Part shown: positions 48,801-60,300 of the stretch, piece after piece | Layout of the letters: every line of letters begins with the position of its first letter | Position numbering within the stretch: the first letter of the stretch is position 1 | Source: Lomentospora prolificans | Taxonomy: Eukaryota > Ascomycota > Sordariomycetes > Microascales > Microascaceae | Length of the DNA: 64,000 nt | Reading direction: 5' to 3' | Assembly: GCA_029532625.1 (NCBI GenBank) | Contig: JARFXM010000009.1 | Coordinates: forward strand, 3,472,001 to 3,536,000 | Translations under genes and position numbers: made by a program | Notes under the pieces: model-generated | Told to the model about the DNA's origin: nothing | What the model saw: the letters and a program-made list of their open reading frames with translations, nothing else | Databases searched by the model: none

Positions 48801-51800
48801 AGCTGCGCATCGGTTGTTGGTGGCTTGTACCACGTTGGCGGCAAAGGTGAGCCCCCATCAAGCCGCTGTGCTGTGCATTCCCCTTAACCATTATACATCG
48901 AACGGAGGAGGTCTCTGTCTCCGAGTGCTTTATGTACACTTATCCTGGTTGTGCATTTCGCAGCGCCCCCCCTGCGCAACGCTGGGAGCGTGCGAAGCAG
49001 GCAGTTGGTGGTGTCAGACGATCGATTGATTGGTTTTACTTGAGCGCTTTGCCCCGTGGGGTGCTCACTGCTGGCTGTCAATTAGTGGCGGCGTTTGGTA
49101 TTCGGCCCCCGGGAGGGATGCCATCAGTGAGACGCAGTACTGCACAAGTGCGGCGGCGAGCCAAAGACGTAGGGCACACGATGCGACAGCCAGCTAGAAG
49201 GGCCACCCGCCAGCACTGGTGTTGGCTTTACAGTTGGTTCGATTGTGCATGAGCTTGATGTGGTATCAACGGTGGCAATTTCTCGACGCCGACTGTGGGC
49301 GGCCTATTAAGACTAATCCGACTGACGCGGTCTTCATTGCCAGATTCGGCTATGACCGTCGAAATCGGCCTCGGACGGGAAGAAAGGGGTGGATGTTCGC
49401 GACAGCGTCGCATCTGTAGTGACAGTTGGGACGATGATTGGGGGTGCTGGTTGCGCGACGCACGGGAGGGGTGTGTTTACAGTGCCGTGCCATGCACAAT
49501 TTTGGTCCAAATGCGGGAAGCAAAGGGAAAGGAAGAATAGAGTAGCGGCCAGGGTACCACAAGACTCGACCACGCTACAAAGGTACCCACGATGGCTGTG
49601 CTACATTGATAGAGCTGGCCCTTTTCTGCCTCGCCCGATATAGCGCTGACCACTTAGACGGCTCCAAACCGTCCCCGATAATAATCGATGCGGGAACGGT
49701 TTTGCCCCGACCTCCATGTACTATATATTCCACGGCATGGGATACTGATATCGACCAGGGTGGTCACTTGGAGAAATGGGTTCCGTAGTATCCCTGGTCT
49801 ACTTTCTTTCGTCATCGCCGCAGAGGACGTCGTGGAATCCTTTGCTGTTATAATGAGAGCAAGGGTTGGCAGAATGGGAATGGGTACAATGGGTACACAC
49901 TGGACAGTATCAAGATAAACTGGGATAGGGGGTTAGGGGGAAAGAAGGGGGGCGCATCTCTCCTCGACGGCAAGCGTTCCATGGGCCGCGGATGACCGGG
50001 GATGCAGGCAAGGCGATGGAGATTGCCAACCGTGCTTTGCGCTTCTAGAAGAAAGCGAGCTTACGCACGTAGTGAGATTGGGATTTGTAATGGTCGGGCG
50101 GGAGAGTGCTCCAGCACTCGACTGTGACAAGGGGTGTGCATGCCAGGATATTGGCCCGAGGCCCAAAGTGGCCTCATGTGGTTCACAAATGATACATTAA
50201 CTTCACTACCCTAAGTCTTCCGAGAAAAGATGATGAGACCCATTTCCATCTAGGTTCAAAGGGATGAACAAGCCCGCGGGTCAGGCCGAGCGAGAGGTTG
50301 GTGTGGACAGTCCTTGATTGAGCTTCACATTGGGGGCCAAGCCCCAAGAGAGCGTGGGTGGTAGCTCAAGCCTTGGCCTGTCAGGACTAGGGCCTTACCG
50401 GGCAGCAAAAGTTCGCCGGGTAGCCAGATGGGCTGCCCACCATGTCTCTTCAATCTGGCTACCGGCGAACTTTTGCTGCCCGGTATGAGCTGTTTAGTTA
50501 CCGACATTATGGCCCTGGAACGCGTACTCCCTCCACCCACTTTTTGGAATACGAATCTCGTCTGATTTGGGGTGAGTTTCAACCCGAGATGCAGGCAATA
50601 TGTGCTTTTAAATCCTATTCAGGGACAGTGGAACCAAGCTATGATCATGAGAACATGCTAAAGTTTGGTGCGTGTATGATTTGAATGAAATTTCAGCTAG
50701 CTTTGAGAGGGGCTCCCGCTATCGCGTTCCGGTTGTTGGCCAACGGGTCCCTTTGTCAAATCATTGTCATCCTTGTCCCAACAAGCAACAAGCACGAGCA
50801 CCGTAGTTTCATGATCTCTTAGTGCAATTGAGGCACATGTCTTGAGTCACGAATATGGTCAAGGTGCTAATCATGGACGCGGTAGATGGTGAGCCCGAAC
50901 AGTGGCTTGCAGAATTGAAACCTCGTGTCTGTGCTACGAGAGCGGGTGCTGCATACCCGGGCTACCGTGGGGGGAAATGCAGTTGTCTACCATCTTGAAG
51001 AGGTGAATCCCCTTCTCCCTACACACTGGCCCGTCATTCTGTGTGATACTATCTATCAACATGGCTGGCCTCGCTACACCGGGAAGCCTCTCAGTTGGGA
51101 AAACTACATCATTGGTTGCTCAAGGATGGACGAGGCGTCGATAACATCCGCCTTGCGCGCTTCTCTCCAACTCACAGGCCGGTCGCCTATCCGTCTTCAA
51201 CCAAGGACGCTCCATAACCGTGAACAGGCTCCATGAGGTTGGAATGAGCGGGCTTTTCAGAGATTTTGCGCCGCCAAGTCGGGAGGATGGCTTCTGTCTA
51301 TGGATGGGCTAGGCCGGACAAGTCATGATCGGCGGTTCAGCATGGATCTTTATGCTCCGGCCGGTCTCGACGACGGAAGTAGCCAGGCGACAGCGGACAG
51401 ACTGCAAACCGTATCTTCCGAAACGGCCCAAGTACGCCAGCGCTACATGGAGTTGTTGGGAATTGGTCAACCTTTTGAGCGGGTTGGGTCCATAACAGTG
51501 GGGTGGATGGGATACTGGGTGCTTGCCTGGAGGACTTCTGTGCAATGGAATGGTTGATCCATAATGCTTTGGGGTTTGTGGGGTAGGTCGTGGTGGGCTG
51601 GCTGGCCAGGCATCCATTCAAAATTGCTCGATCGTTCCAGTGAGAAATTTGTGCCAAATAGTGGTTGGGTCGGTCGATCCAGGGCCTCAGGCTGTCTCAA
51701 ATGAGCAATTTTTACCACCTAGTGAAGCGATGAGAACTTCTTGGAGGGATTGATACCAGTGCTCTGGAACATGACAAGTGCGACGCTGCAATTTACTAGT

Positions 51801-54727
51801 CAAGCGAGCCTGCTAAACTTAGAACAGCTTTATCATTCCAGACCAAGTTGGTTCATAAGCCACCATTTAATACCACTGTAACTTAGGTTACCACTCAGAT
51901 CACACAGTTTTATTTGGATGGGGCAGTACACACCTGCCCTGCTGTCATAAGGCAAAATCTAAGCCTTCCTCAGGTGAAGTAGCAATTAACCTTAATAAGG
52001 ATGTGCCGCCATCACTGCTATTGAGGGGACCTTTGTCCTGGTTGTTCTCGTCCTATCTGTGACATTATTGGCGTTGCCTCAACTTATCCCTCAAAGAGCA
52101 CAAACATCATCACACACATATGCCCGTTTGCAGTAGTCCAGTAGCTCTCTATCACTTACCAGATTACTTGATACCCACAATTCTGTCGGTTTCACATTGC
52201 TCCCACATCTGTAGATTGATGGCTCTTTCTCTTTAAAATAGATAGAAATAAAGACCCGCTATTTGTTGTTTCCTTTCATCATATGTAAATAGCTTCAATG
52301 TTAAGCGCAAACTCATCGAGCCATTGGTGGGAATACAAGTGAGCTCATATCATGCTTGCACAGTGATCAAGGAACCGAAGTTTTGGTTGGGTTTCTCCAT
52401 AATACGAAGAACCAACTCGCATTTAGAGTCACATTGGTCCTCGGCCTCATTTTCGGATTTCCAGTTTCCCAGTTTTCTCATGAGTAGGACTAAGGATGGC
52501 TGTCATCCGATTCGGGAAATGCTTGAGACATTACAAATGCGTGACTGCCTCATTAAGCCCCTGCTGACAGATGGCGGGGGTCGGTCGCGGGGAAATGTAG
52601 GTCGAATCGAGGAATCCAGTTGCCAGGTCGCCGAGAGCCGCCTGTAAAGAAGCCTAATCTCCGCCGGTTCTTGGTACTTCCAGACGCCACTAACACCATG
52701 CGCCAGCCGTCACAAAGCGAGCGGGGTGGGAGCGTTATGGGCCGGGCAAGCAAGGGCGGACGCTGTCATACTGCACTCGCACCAATGGAGTCGCCGTTTG
52801 CTTTGGCGTTCTCTCAGGGGAGGTTGCAGCCGTCGCCCACTCTTAACTCCGTCTCCGTTCTCCGACAAACCCTCGTTGATTTGACTCAGCCCTGCACGGG
52901 CGGAAATTAGGGTTGTTTCGTGCTCAGATGTTTCATCCAAACCGGCCAGTGGGTGGGAGAATGCTTGGGTCTGGGTGAGAATCGGCGGTTCTCTTCAGAG
53001 GCAAGCGGATCGAGCAACCCGAGGCATCCTCTAGTTGCAGGGTATGAAGGGTAAATAGTGGCAACTGCATTTTTGGAGCCATCCGGGAGCACCGGATTAC
53101 CAGCTCCTTACGTACGTTGCAAACGTTCACGAAAATTTCCACCTTTGCTCGTCGCTCATCGCTTCTCATGCACACCCCTCCCCTAGGCAGCGACGACAGC
53201 GCGTGCTGACATGGTGTGGGAGGAATGCCGGCGAGGCGACGCAGCCTTGTTTTCCTTGCACAGCTGTCGTGCTCATCCTCGCTGAGAAAGTGTAGCTCGC
53301 CAAATCCCGGCTCCTTCTCCTCACCCCCGCCCCCCCCCTTTTCAGGTGTGCGCCCGCGACTGTCGGGTGATTGCGAACAGACGCGACGGTATTCTTGTAA
53401 ACTACTGAGGCGAAGGAGTTCTTCGTGTCACGAGTCCTTTTGCCTGCGTGGTGGGATGGATCTGGGGTCATGTCATGACGTCGCTCGAACAAGGACACGA
53501 GGACATCTCCTCGGGGCGATACATTGATTGATTGATACCAGCTTCCGGCCCCTTATACGTCAGCATGCCGTGGTGCTTCTAGGAGATATAGGCGAGTGAT
53601 GCGCTCATAGACACCACGCAGCGACTTTGACCCGCCCTGGGCACATGACTAATTTGCGCGGCGCCAACATTTCCTTCCCAAGCCGGCCGAGAGACGGCTT
53701 GTTATGACTATCGATAGCCCGTCTCCGTGCCCACGGTAGTTGGCGGCGGGGGAAAGGAGGGGGAGGTGAACAGCGCAGCGGAGTCGGGATGGATGGTGTC
53801 CTCGTCCGACGGAGCTGCAGCGTGACCATTGTCCGCTTCTTATCCAGCAGTATCAAAAAGAGATAGAAAGAAGAAAATCCCGAGTTGGGGCGGCCCGTGA
53901 GCATCATCTCTACCCCGAGACGGGAACCGATAGTACCATTATATCGCACTTCGTGCCTCTCGGAAGATGGGAGGAAGCCATCACATGGCACACGTGCGGG
54001 CAGTGTTATGGCTTTCGGCTCCAGATTCTCTTAACGCACAGATATTGCAGTCATTGAATATAATCTTGACTTTGCCCTCCAAGAAAGTGTATTAATGAAA
54101 CCTCCCTTCATATGCCAGCGAGTGGACTTCCGGAGAAGTGTGTGTGCTTGGCTTGGCCGGATGCTCGGATTCGTCGTTGGTGCATACGGATACATGCCTG
54201 GCGGATGGGCGGTGTTCGCTTCAAGATGCGACCACGCAAATTGGCAATTGATGGTGGGGATGACAGAGGTGCCTGCCTGATTAGGGATGGGTCCATCTTA
54301 ACGTCTGTCGCTGTTGCTCTGCCCCTCCGAGTCGTACAATGGAGGTACAAGATACTTTTTGCACGACAAAGCTAAGGTACACGTATCGTAGTATTGCGAA
54401 AAATCAAAGGTGCCCCTCCCAGCTGAAGCGCGTCCCAATTAGGCGCTTGACACGCTGAAACTTTACGCTAAACGCGCTCCTTTGAACAGCCCAGCATCGC
54501 CAAGGGGAGAAGAAAAGTAAACAAGCGCCAGATTTATCGACGTCGGTTCGGTATCGAAGCCATTTGATGTGGCCCATAATAATCTAGAGAAATCGTACTT
54601 TCTCGGCTTTTGGAGTTGCTAAATTTCGCCAATACCAAAGGCCCAGGCCTTGTTCTCACGTCGGCTCGGGTGGCGGGTTTCCTGGCCGCTCACGTCGACC
54701 ACCAACGCTCGGAGTCGTGTCGCGAGA
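45883..54727. other. 8.8-kb region without a supportable gene, between the Con7-like gene and apc2
   Basis: Open frames stay below about 155 codons and show no recognisable domain. The start of the region should be the 3' untranslated end of the Con7-like gene, and the end the apc2 promoter. It contains an A18-type purine tract near 47659 and a long inverted repeat at 50396-50485. A weak two-exon coding possibility at 50855-51236 is discussed under findings. Confidence 0.5.
50396..50485. repeat. Long inverted repeat: 34/33-bp arms around a 23-nt loop
   Basis: The left arm (50396-50429, starting TACCGGGCAGC) and right arm (50453-50485, ending GCTGCCCGGTA) are exact reverse complements except for one extra G in the left arm. 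The loop, 50430-50452, is GC-rich. Transcribed from either strand it would form a very stable hairpin. No terminal-repeat element is recognisable around it. Confidence 0.9.
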
Positions 54728-57343
54728 ATGGCTTCGACACTGACGGCAAGGAAACAGGCCATATTCAAGTCTGTCTTTCAGACGGATGTATCTCAGCCAA
54801 CCCCGTATTCCACCCCTTCCGTAAGGTTTGCGGAAGAGGGTCAGCCCTTCGGAATTCTGCCCACAACGCTGGCTCCTCCCCCGGAGTTGAGTCCGCGACA
54901 GGGAAGGCATCATCGGCAGCGGTCTGCTGGCGGCCTGTCCGGATTCGCCGACGATCAGGTTAGGTGGGATCGCGCATGGCATACTGTCACCTCCAGGATA
55001 CAACTGCCTGCTTCTATCGCCGCCGAGGACTCCTTCGGACCTCTAGCGCGTGAGTCCCAGGAGGACGACGAGACCTTCTGCGATGCACTGAATGTGGTAT
55101 TACGCCCGGAGAAGTCTGTACCGAATGCCTCGCATACGGAGGACATTTTGCTGTGGCACACACAGCAGGTGCGGCACCACTTTATCCAGCATGTGCTGCC
55201 GATGCTCTCAGCGTGTGGTGGAAATGCGAATCATGCCCAGGTGCTGTTAGGGAGCATGCATACGCTTGAAGCGGCTCATCGCCAATACCTTTACGGGCTT
55301 CACCTGCTCCTTCGCGGAATGAACGAGGAATTTTCGACGGCGGCCATGGGGAGGTTTCGCCATGACCTCCACGCCATGATTGGCAATTCCATGTCGCCAA
55401 ACCTGCTAGGGGCACTCAAGGCCGTCTTACGGCACCAGATTCGCACCTCCCTTGGGGTTCCATCCAAGGGAGAAAATCGCGCGGATAATGACATGGCAGC
55501 GTCTAGGTCGGAACTCGTCGGCATGGTTGAATCCCTACATAAAGTTGGATTGGCAGGAGAGCGCTTTCAAGTCTTGTTCGCGGAGTTGATGGATGATATG
55601 ATGGAGGAATTCATCTTCGCTTCATACGCTGGCCAATGGTCCTTTGGAAAGGGGAGGTCAGTCAGACGGTCAATGCATGGCGGACCAGGTGGTGGCTCGT
55701 ATTGTACGGATCATCTACGCAGCTGGGTTGAGAACCACTTTTCACGACTCGCTGTCGAGGTCTTAAGCCAGCTCGGAGAAGGCCAGGTGCCTTGGTCAGA
55801 CGTCGCAAAGTGGAAAGACATCGCACTTGGACGGCTCGCAATGCTACGGATACAGGAGCTCTTCGACATTGTCCTCTGCTGGCCTAATAGCAAGGATGGG
55901 TTGGAGGACCTGCGCGTCACTATAACCACGCCGCAACGGCGCTTGCAACTTACGGATGCCTTCTCTAACGCCCTCCAGCGTCGTCTTCTGCATCCCGGCT
56001 GTTCTACCCTCAAGATCCTCCAAGTTTACATCTCAATGATTCGCACCTTTCATGCCCTTGACCACTCCAAGGTTCTGCTTGACAGGGTCGTCCACTCCCT
56101 GCAGCTCTACCTGTGCCAGCGGACGGATGCCATTTGTATCGTTGTGACTGGCCTTCTCGCAGACCCTAGTAAAGAGAGCGAGGAACTTGCTGAAGGCAAA
56201 CTTGTCGAACTTGCGCGTCTTTTGAACGATCCGTCCCAAAACAGGCGCACCAACGTCGAGGAAGAGCAGCTAGACTGGGACGATATGGACTGGCTTCCTG
56301 TTCCGGTTGACGCGGCCGTCAATTACAAGAGACCTAAGTCGGAGGACGTTGTCGGAACGCTCATCGGCGCGCTCGGGGCACAGGATATCTTCATCAAGGA
56401 ATTTCAGCGCATCATCGCGGAAAGACTCCTGTCTCAGGAACCACCTTTTGTTCAGGAGATGGCCGTTCTCAAGCTGCTCAAGAAACGGTTCGGAGAGAAC
56501 GCTCTTCAGAACTGCGATGTCATGCTCAAGGACATCGCAGACTCGAGACGAGTCGACGCAGCTATTACGAGGATTACAAAGTCTAGTCCAGCTAGCCCGA
56601 ACAAAGAAATACTTGTACCTGACTACCATGCCAAGATCCTATCACGACTCTTCTGGCCTACTTTGCCGAGAGAGCATTTCTTGGTCCCTCGGCCCGTCAC
56701 AGAGGCGCAGAAGCAATATGCCTCCGGCTTTGAGGGCTTGAAGTCTTCGCGCAAGCTCACCTGGATAGACAACATGGGTGCTGCCACAGTCGAACTCGAG
56801 CTTCAAGACAGACAGGTCAAGGTGGAGTGCAAAACGTACCAAGCGGCTGTCATTTATGCCTTTGGTGATGAGGGCAACGATGGCGTCGTTCGCATTCCAG
56901 TGCGAAAGACGGTGGAGGATCTTGAAGAGCAGCTCCAAATGGATAGCGACCTCATCGAAGAATCCCTCGCTATCTGGGTCGACAAGCGCGTATTACGGCG
57001 AGACAGTGCCGGTGGCTATGTTGTCCTCGAGAGCCTGGAGGAGGAGTCAAAAATTACGTCGGCCCCTCCGGTCTCCCCAACGAAGCCTGGGCCGGCTACT
57101 CCTGTCCGAAAGGCTGGACGTATTATGAACGAGCAACGACAGGTCTATTGGCAGTTTGTCAAGTCCATGCTTACGAACTCGGCTGCGGTGATGCCAGCGG
57201 CGCAGATCGGTATGATGCTGAAGATGCTTATTCCAGACGGTTTCCCTTGGAGTGATGAGCAACTTGTAGAGTTCCTAGGTGACAAGGTTGAGGAAGGAGA
57301 TTTGGAGCTTGTTGGGGGAAAGTATAAGCTAATTAAGAAGTGA
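54728..57343 (+). CDS. apc2: Anaphase-promoting complex subunit 2 (APC2, cullin-like scaffold)
   Basis: Single-exon gene of 871 residues. The ATG at 54728 (MASTLTARKQAIFKSVFQ) was chosen because the frame extends further upstream only without an ATG. Helical N-terminal cullin-repeat sequence is followed by the cullin-homology part: DDMDWLPVPVDA near residue 517, then DVVGTLIGALGAQDIFIKEFQ, RLLSQEPPFVQEMAVLKLLKKRFGENALQNCDVMLKDI, and ILSRLFWPTLPREHF. The C-terminal APC2 winged-helix region ends WSDEQLVEFLGDKVEEGDLE and KYKLIKK. APC2 holds the RING subunit Apc11 and forms the catalytic core of the APC/C ubiquitin ligase, which drives the exit from mitosis in the nucleus. Length and layout suit mould homologues. 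No intron was needed to keep the family alignment. Confidence 0.93.
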   Translation: MASTLTARKQAIFKSVFQTDVSQPTPYSTPSVRFAEEGQPFGILPTTLAPPPELSPRQGRHHRQRSAGGLSGFADDQVRWDRAWHTVTSRIQLPASIAAEDSFGPLARESQEDDETFCDALNVVLRPEKSVPNASHTEDILLWHTQQVRHHFIQHVLPMLSACGGNANHAQVLLGSMHTLEAAHRQYLYGLHLLLRGMNEEFSTAAMGRFRHDLHAMIGNSMSPNLLGALKAVLRHQIRTSLGVPSKGENRADNDMAASRSELVGMVESLHKVGLAGERFQVLFAELMDDMMEEFIFASYAGQWSFGKGRSVRRSMHGGPGGGSYCTDHLRSWVENHFSRLAVEVLSQLGEGQVPWSDVAKWKDIALGRLAMLRIQELFDIVLCWPNSKDGLEDLRVTITTPQRRLQLTDAFSNALQRRLLHPGCSTLKILQVYISMIRTFHALDHSKVLLDRVVHSLQLYLCQRTDAICIVVTGLLADPSKESEELAEGKLVELARLLNDPSQNRRTNVEEEQLDWDDMDWLPVPVDAAVNYKRPKSEDVVGTLIGALGAQDIFIKEFQRIIAERLLSQEPPFVQEMAVLKLLKKRFGENALQNCDVMLKDIADSRRVDAAITRITKSSPASPNKEILVPDYHAKILSRLFWPTLPREHFLVPRPVTEAQKQYASGFEGLKSSRKLTWIDNMGAATVELELQDRQVKVECKTYQAAVIYAFGDEGNDGVVRIPVRKTVEDLEEQLQMDSDLIEESLAIWVDKRVLRRDSAGGYVVLESLEEESKITSAPPVSPTKPGPATPVRKAGRIMNEQRQVYWQFVKSMLTNSAAVMPAAQIGMMLKMLIPDGFPWSDEQLVEFLGDKVEEGDLELVGGKYKLIKK

Positions 57344-60300
57344 GGGCGGCCTCCTTTGGCAGCGGGTGTTGGTGACTTGTGACAAGCTGAAGACATGGCT
57401 AGCTTTATGATGTGAACCTACAAAACCAGTGATAGAAAGACACATGCGTTATGATAATCCAAAGAAACTATCGAGTATCCTCTCGTGGCAATATCACCCG
57501 TCCGCTGGTTCCGAGACAAAATCGACATGGTAAGTAGAGGACTCCACAGCATTTTCAAGACAAGACACCGAGTGTGCACAACGTCCCTAGGCAATCCCAA
57601 AGCTAGAGGGTTTGCGCGACCGGCCATTTACTCTCCAGCTGCCGTGTGATGACGTTTCCGCCAGGTCTGACATGCTGAGGAGGTTCTTCGTGCCTAGTCC
57701 TACCTCTTCTTGCTCAACACGCGTTCCCAGAACGCCGTGCCATCAAGCAGTGATGGTAAACTCATCTGATGATACGCGACCTCGAATCCATGTTTCGACT
57801 CCTTTGCCTAGGAGCAAGCTTGTTACCCAGCAAGGACTAGGAAAAAACCTCGATAATACACACAACTCGCAGTCAAACCTGCCCTTATTTTACTCCCACG
57901 GTCTTGACACTGTCGTTGTTCTTATCCCCTTATTGCAATATTATTTTCTTTTTTATCCCCCACTCACCGAATACGCCCTCGCTGGGGACATTGGAAGGTG
58001 TGCCGCCAAGGTTCGATGGATCGATGGAAGGGCATGTATTGCAGTAAATCGTGAGGGATCATCTTGAAGAAACCTACCAGGGATCCAGGATGTGGTAGGC
58101 TGATGGTGGAATGTTGGAGAGCCCGATGGACCTGAGACTGACGACGAGCCCATTGATCGTAGGTTACAGGGATTGCGAGGCATTTATAAATTTTGGTTTA
58201 CGGTTATTATGGAACCCTGCCAACAGGCAAACCAACACCTACACGGATCCATCCATCCATGTTGATGTGATACCTACCACTCGGACCCCTCGTTAGGCGA
58301 GTGTTGATAACTTCGGCTGAAAAAAAATTACAATAAAATACTATTATCATTAGAAGATTAGTGGCGAGCCACGTTAACAGACACCACCAGATTAACTAGC
58401 CCCGAGTCTGTCGAAATCGAGGTGCAGGCGCTCCCCAAGAGGATGGAGTTTATCGAGGTGGGGTTGTTTGGTCGTGAGCACCACACCGCTGGCTGACCGA
58501 CCGGGTCCCTGAGAAGGGAGCAGAAAAGATGGAGAGGACATGAAGAGGGAAGCGAAGGGACAAAGAAAAAGAAAGAACGGATGACACAAAAGTAATAGAG
58601 AACAGCGAATGAGAGACATGACGAAATGAGGAAAGAGTCCGAAGCGAGGTTTCAGTTGGTCGACTAGAGCTAGCGAGAAAGCCTAGAATACTCGGTAAAC
58701 TAACTCATTGATGGCCTGGCCTTGATTATTGTCTCTGTTGATGTGGCATGGGGGGGTGACTTGGACCCGGCGGATAGGTGGCAACCGAGAGTAGTTTTGG
58801 TTGGATCGACACGAATAATGGGCTGGGATCATGCTCCGGTCTAGTGTCGAGCGCAGCGGCTAGGAAGGGCGGTGTTGGCACGGAACTTTACTTCTTCCTG
58901 GCTTCCTGGCCTGGAGAGTGCTAGAATTCACTCTTCAATTGGATCTGCTGTTCCATGACTGACTAGATTCTGAAAATGGACCATCCCAACCTTGGTCACA
59001 CTTGAATGTTGTCAGGTCAGCTGCCAGTGTTGTAGTTGGTCGGCGCTAGTGGAGACAGAGCGGACGAAGGAGGAAATCACGGCTTCAAATCACTGGTGGA
59101 TATTGAGCATGAGGAGGTGACATCCTGGTCGGTGGATATACTCGCGAAGACGATTACCGCAGGGAACGAAACGTACTGCATTGGATTATTTTAGTAAGAA
59201 CCCCATCACCATCGCTTCCCCTTACCGCGCTTCATTACTGCGCTTCATGCTCCTATCCGAACGCCTAGTCTATGGGCAGCGACTGGGATCATCGTGTTGT
59301 CGACATGGTAGCCAAGCAGCTATGCTGGGCTTGGTGTACATTGATTCGACGTCGCAATCCATACTCTCATGTCCTGATCGAATATCAATTGACAGGCGGG
59401 GTGAGGGAGCACTATAGCCAGCAGAGGGTGGATGTGTGGAGGGACTTGGGGGGGGACCAACCCCATTTTATGTCCAATTAACTATGCCGCCACGGCGAGC
59501 GTCTAGGTATCGATACGGTGCAGGTGCCGTGTGCTTCCAAAAAAAATGGTGGGAGTGGAATCAACATTGTTGGCAATTATGGCGAAAGACAACATGGAAG
59601 AGCGACGACAACATGCTGGGGCCTATCAGGACTTTTTAATAGTTCATTTAGATTGGCGGGCTCGCACGATAATTGTACCAAGAAGCGAATGACTACCTCA
59701 ATACAGCGGCGTTTGGCGACCCACGCTTCAGTTCTATTCTGCGTGGTTTTGAAACGGATCCATTGGTGACGAACCCACCAAGCCCACCTCGTACATGTAG
59801 ATTAATCCACAAACATACATTCAAGACGGATGTTCCGACAGCTTTCTCCGTCACGCCAGTCTACTGTCGTACTGAGCCAGCCATGACGCAAAACCTTGGT
59901 CTGCCGTTGATATCCTGTCCCCTTGGTTTCTCCATCGGGAAAGCACCTCCAGGCCACCGTTGCCTTACCCACCATCTAAATAACCCGGACTAGGCTGTAG
60001 CCTCAGCTCGTGAAAAATGCGCACGGGGATTGCGAGAGCCGATGCAGACTCCTAAACGGAACGTGTCAGACACCCGGTGCTAGGAGGGCCTAATGATTTT
60101 CAAGGACTTGAGCAACGCCGGAAGATCCAAGAAGCGACGGAACCACTCTCCGGAACATTCCCGACCATCACTCTATCAATGGATCTTTGAGGGGAGGTTT
60201 ACGACCAGGGTTAAGATCAATTGATGCATTTTGACCAATGCCATGAATTCGACCTACTTTGGGCTTTGTTTCCCCCTCCTTCCTGCCCTTCCCCTCGCCC

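Noticed and set aside
51780..52330. Short minus-strand peptide runs that loosely recall the integrase region of Gypsy retroelements
   Set aside because: Stops and frame changes every 20-30 codons and only vague resemblance. No terminal repeats or catalytic motifs are visible.
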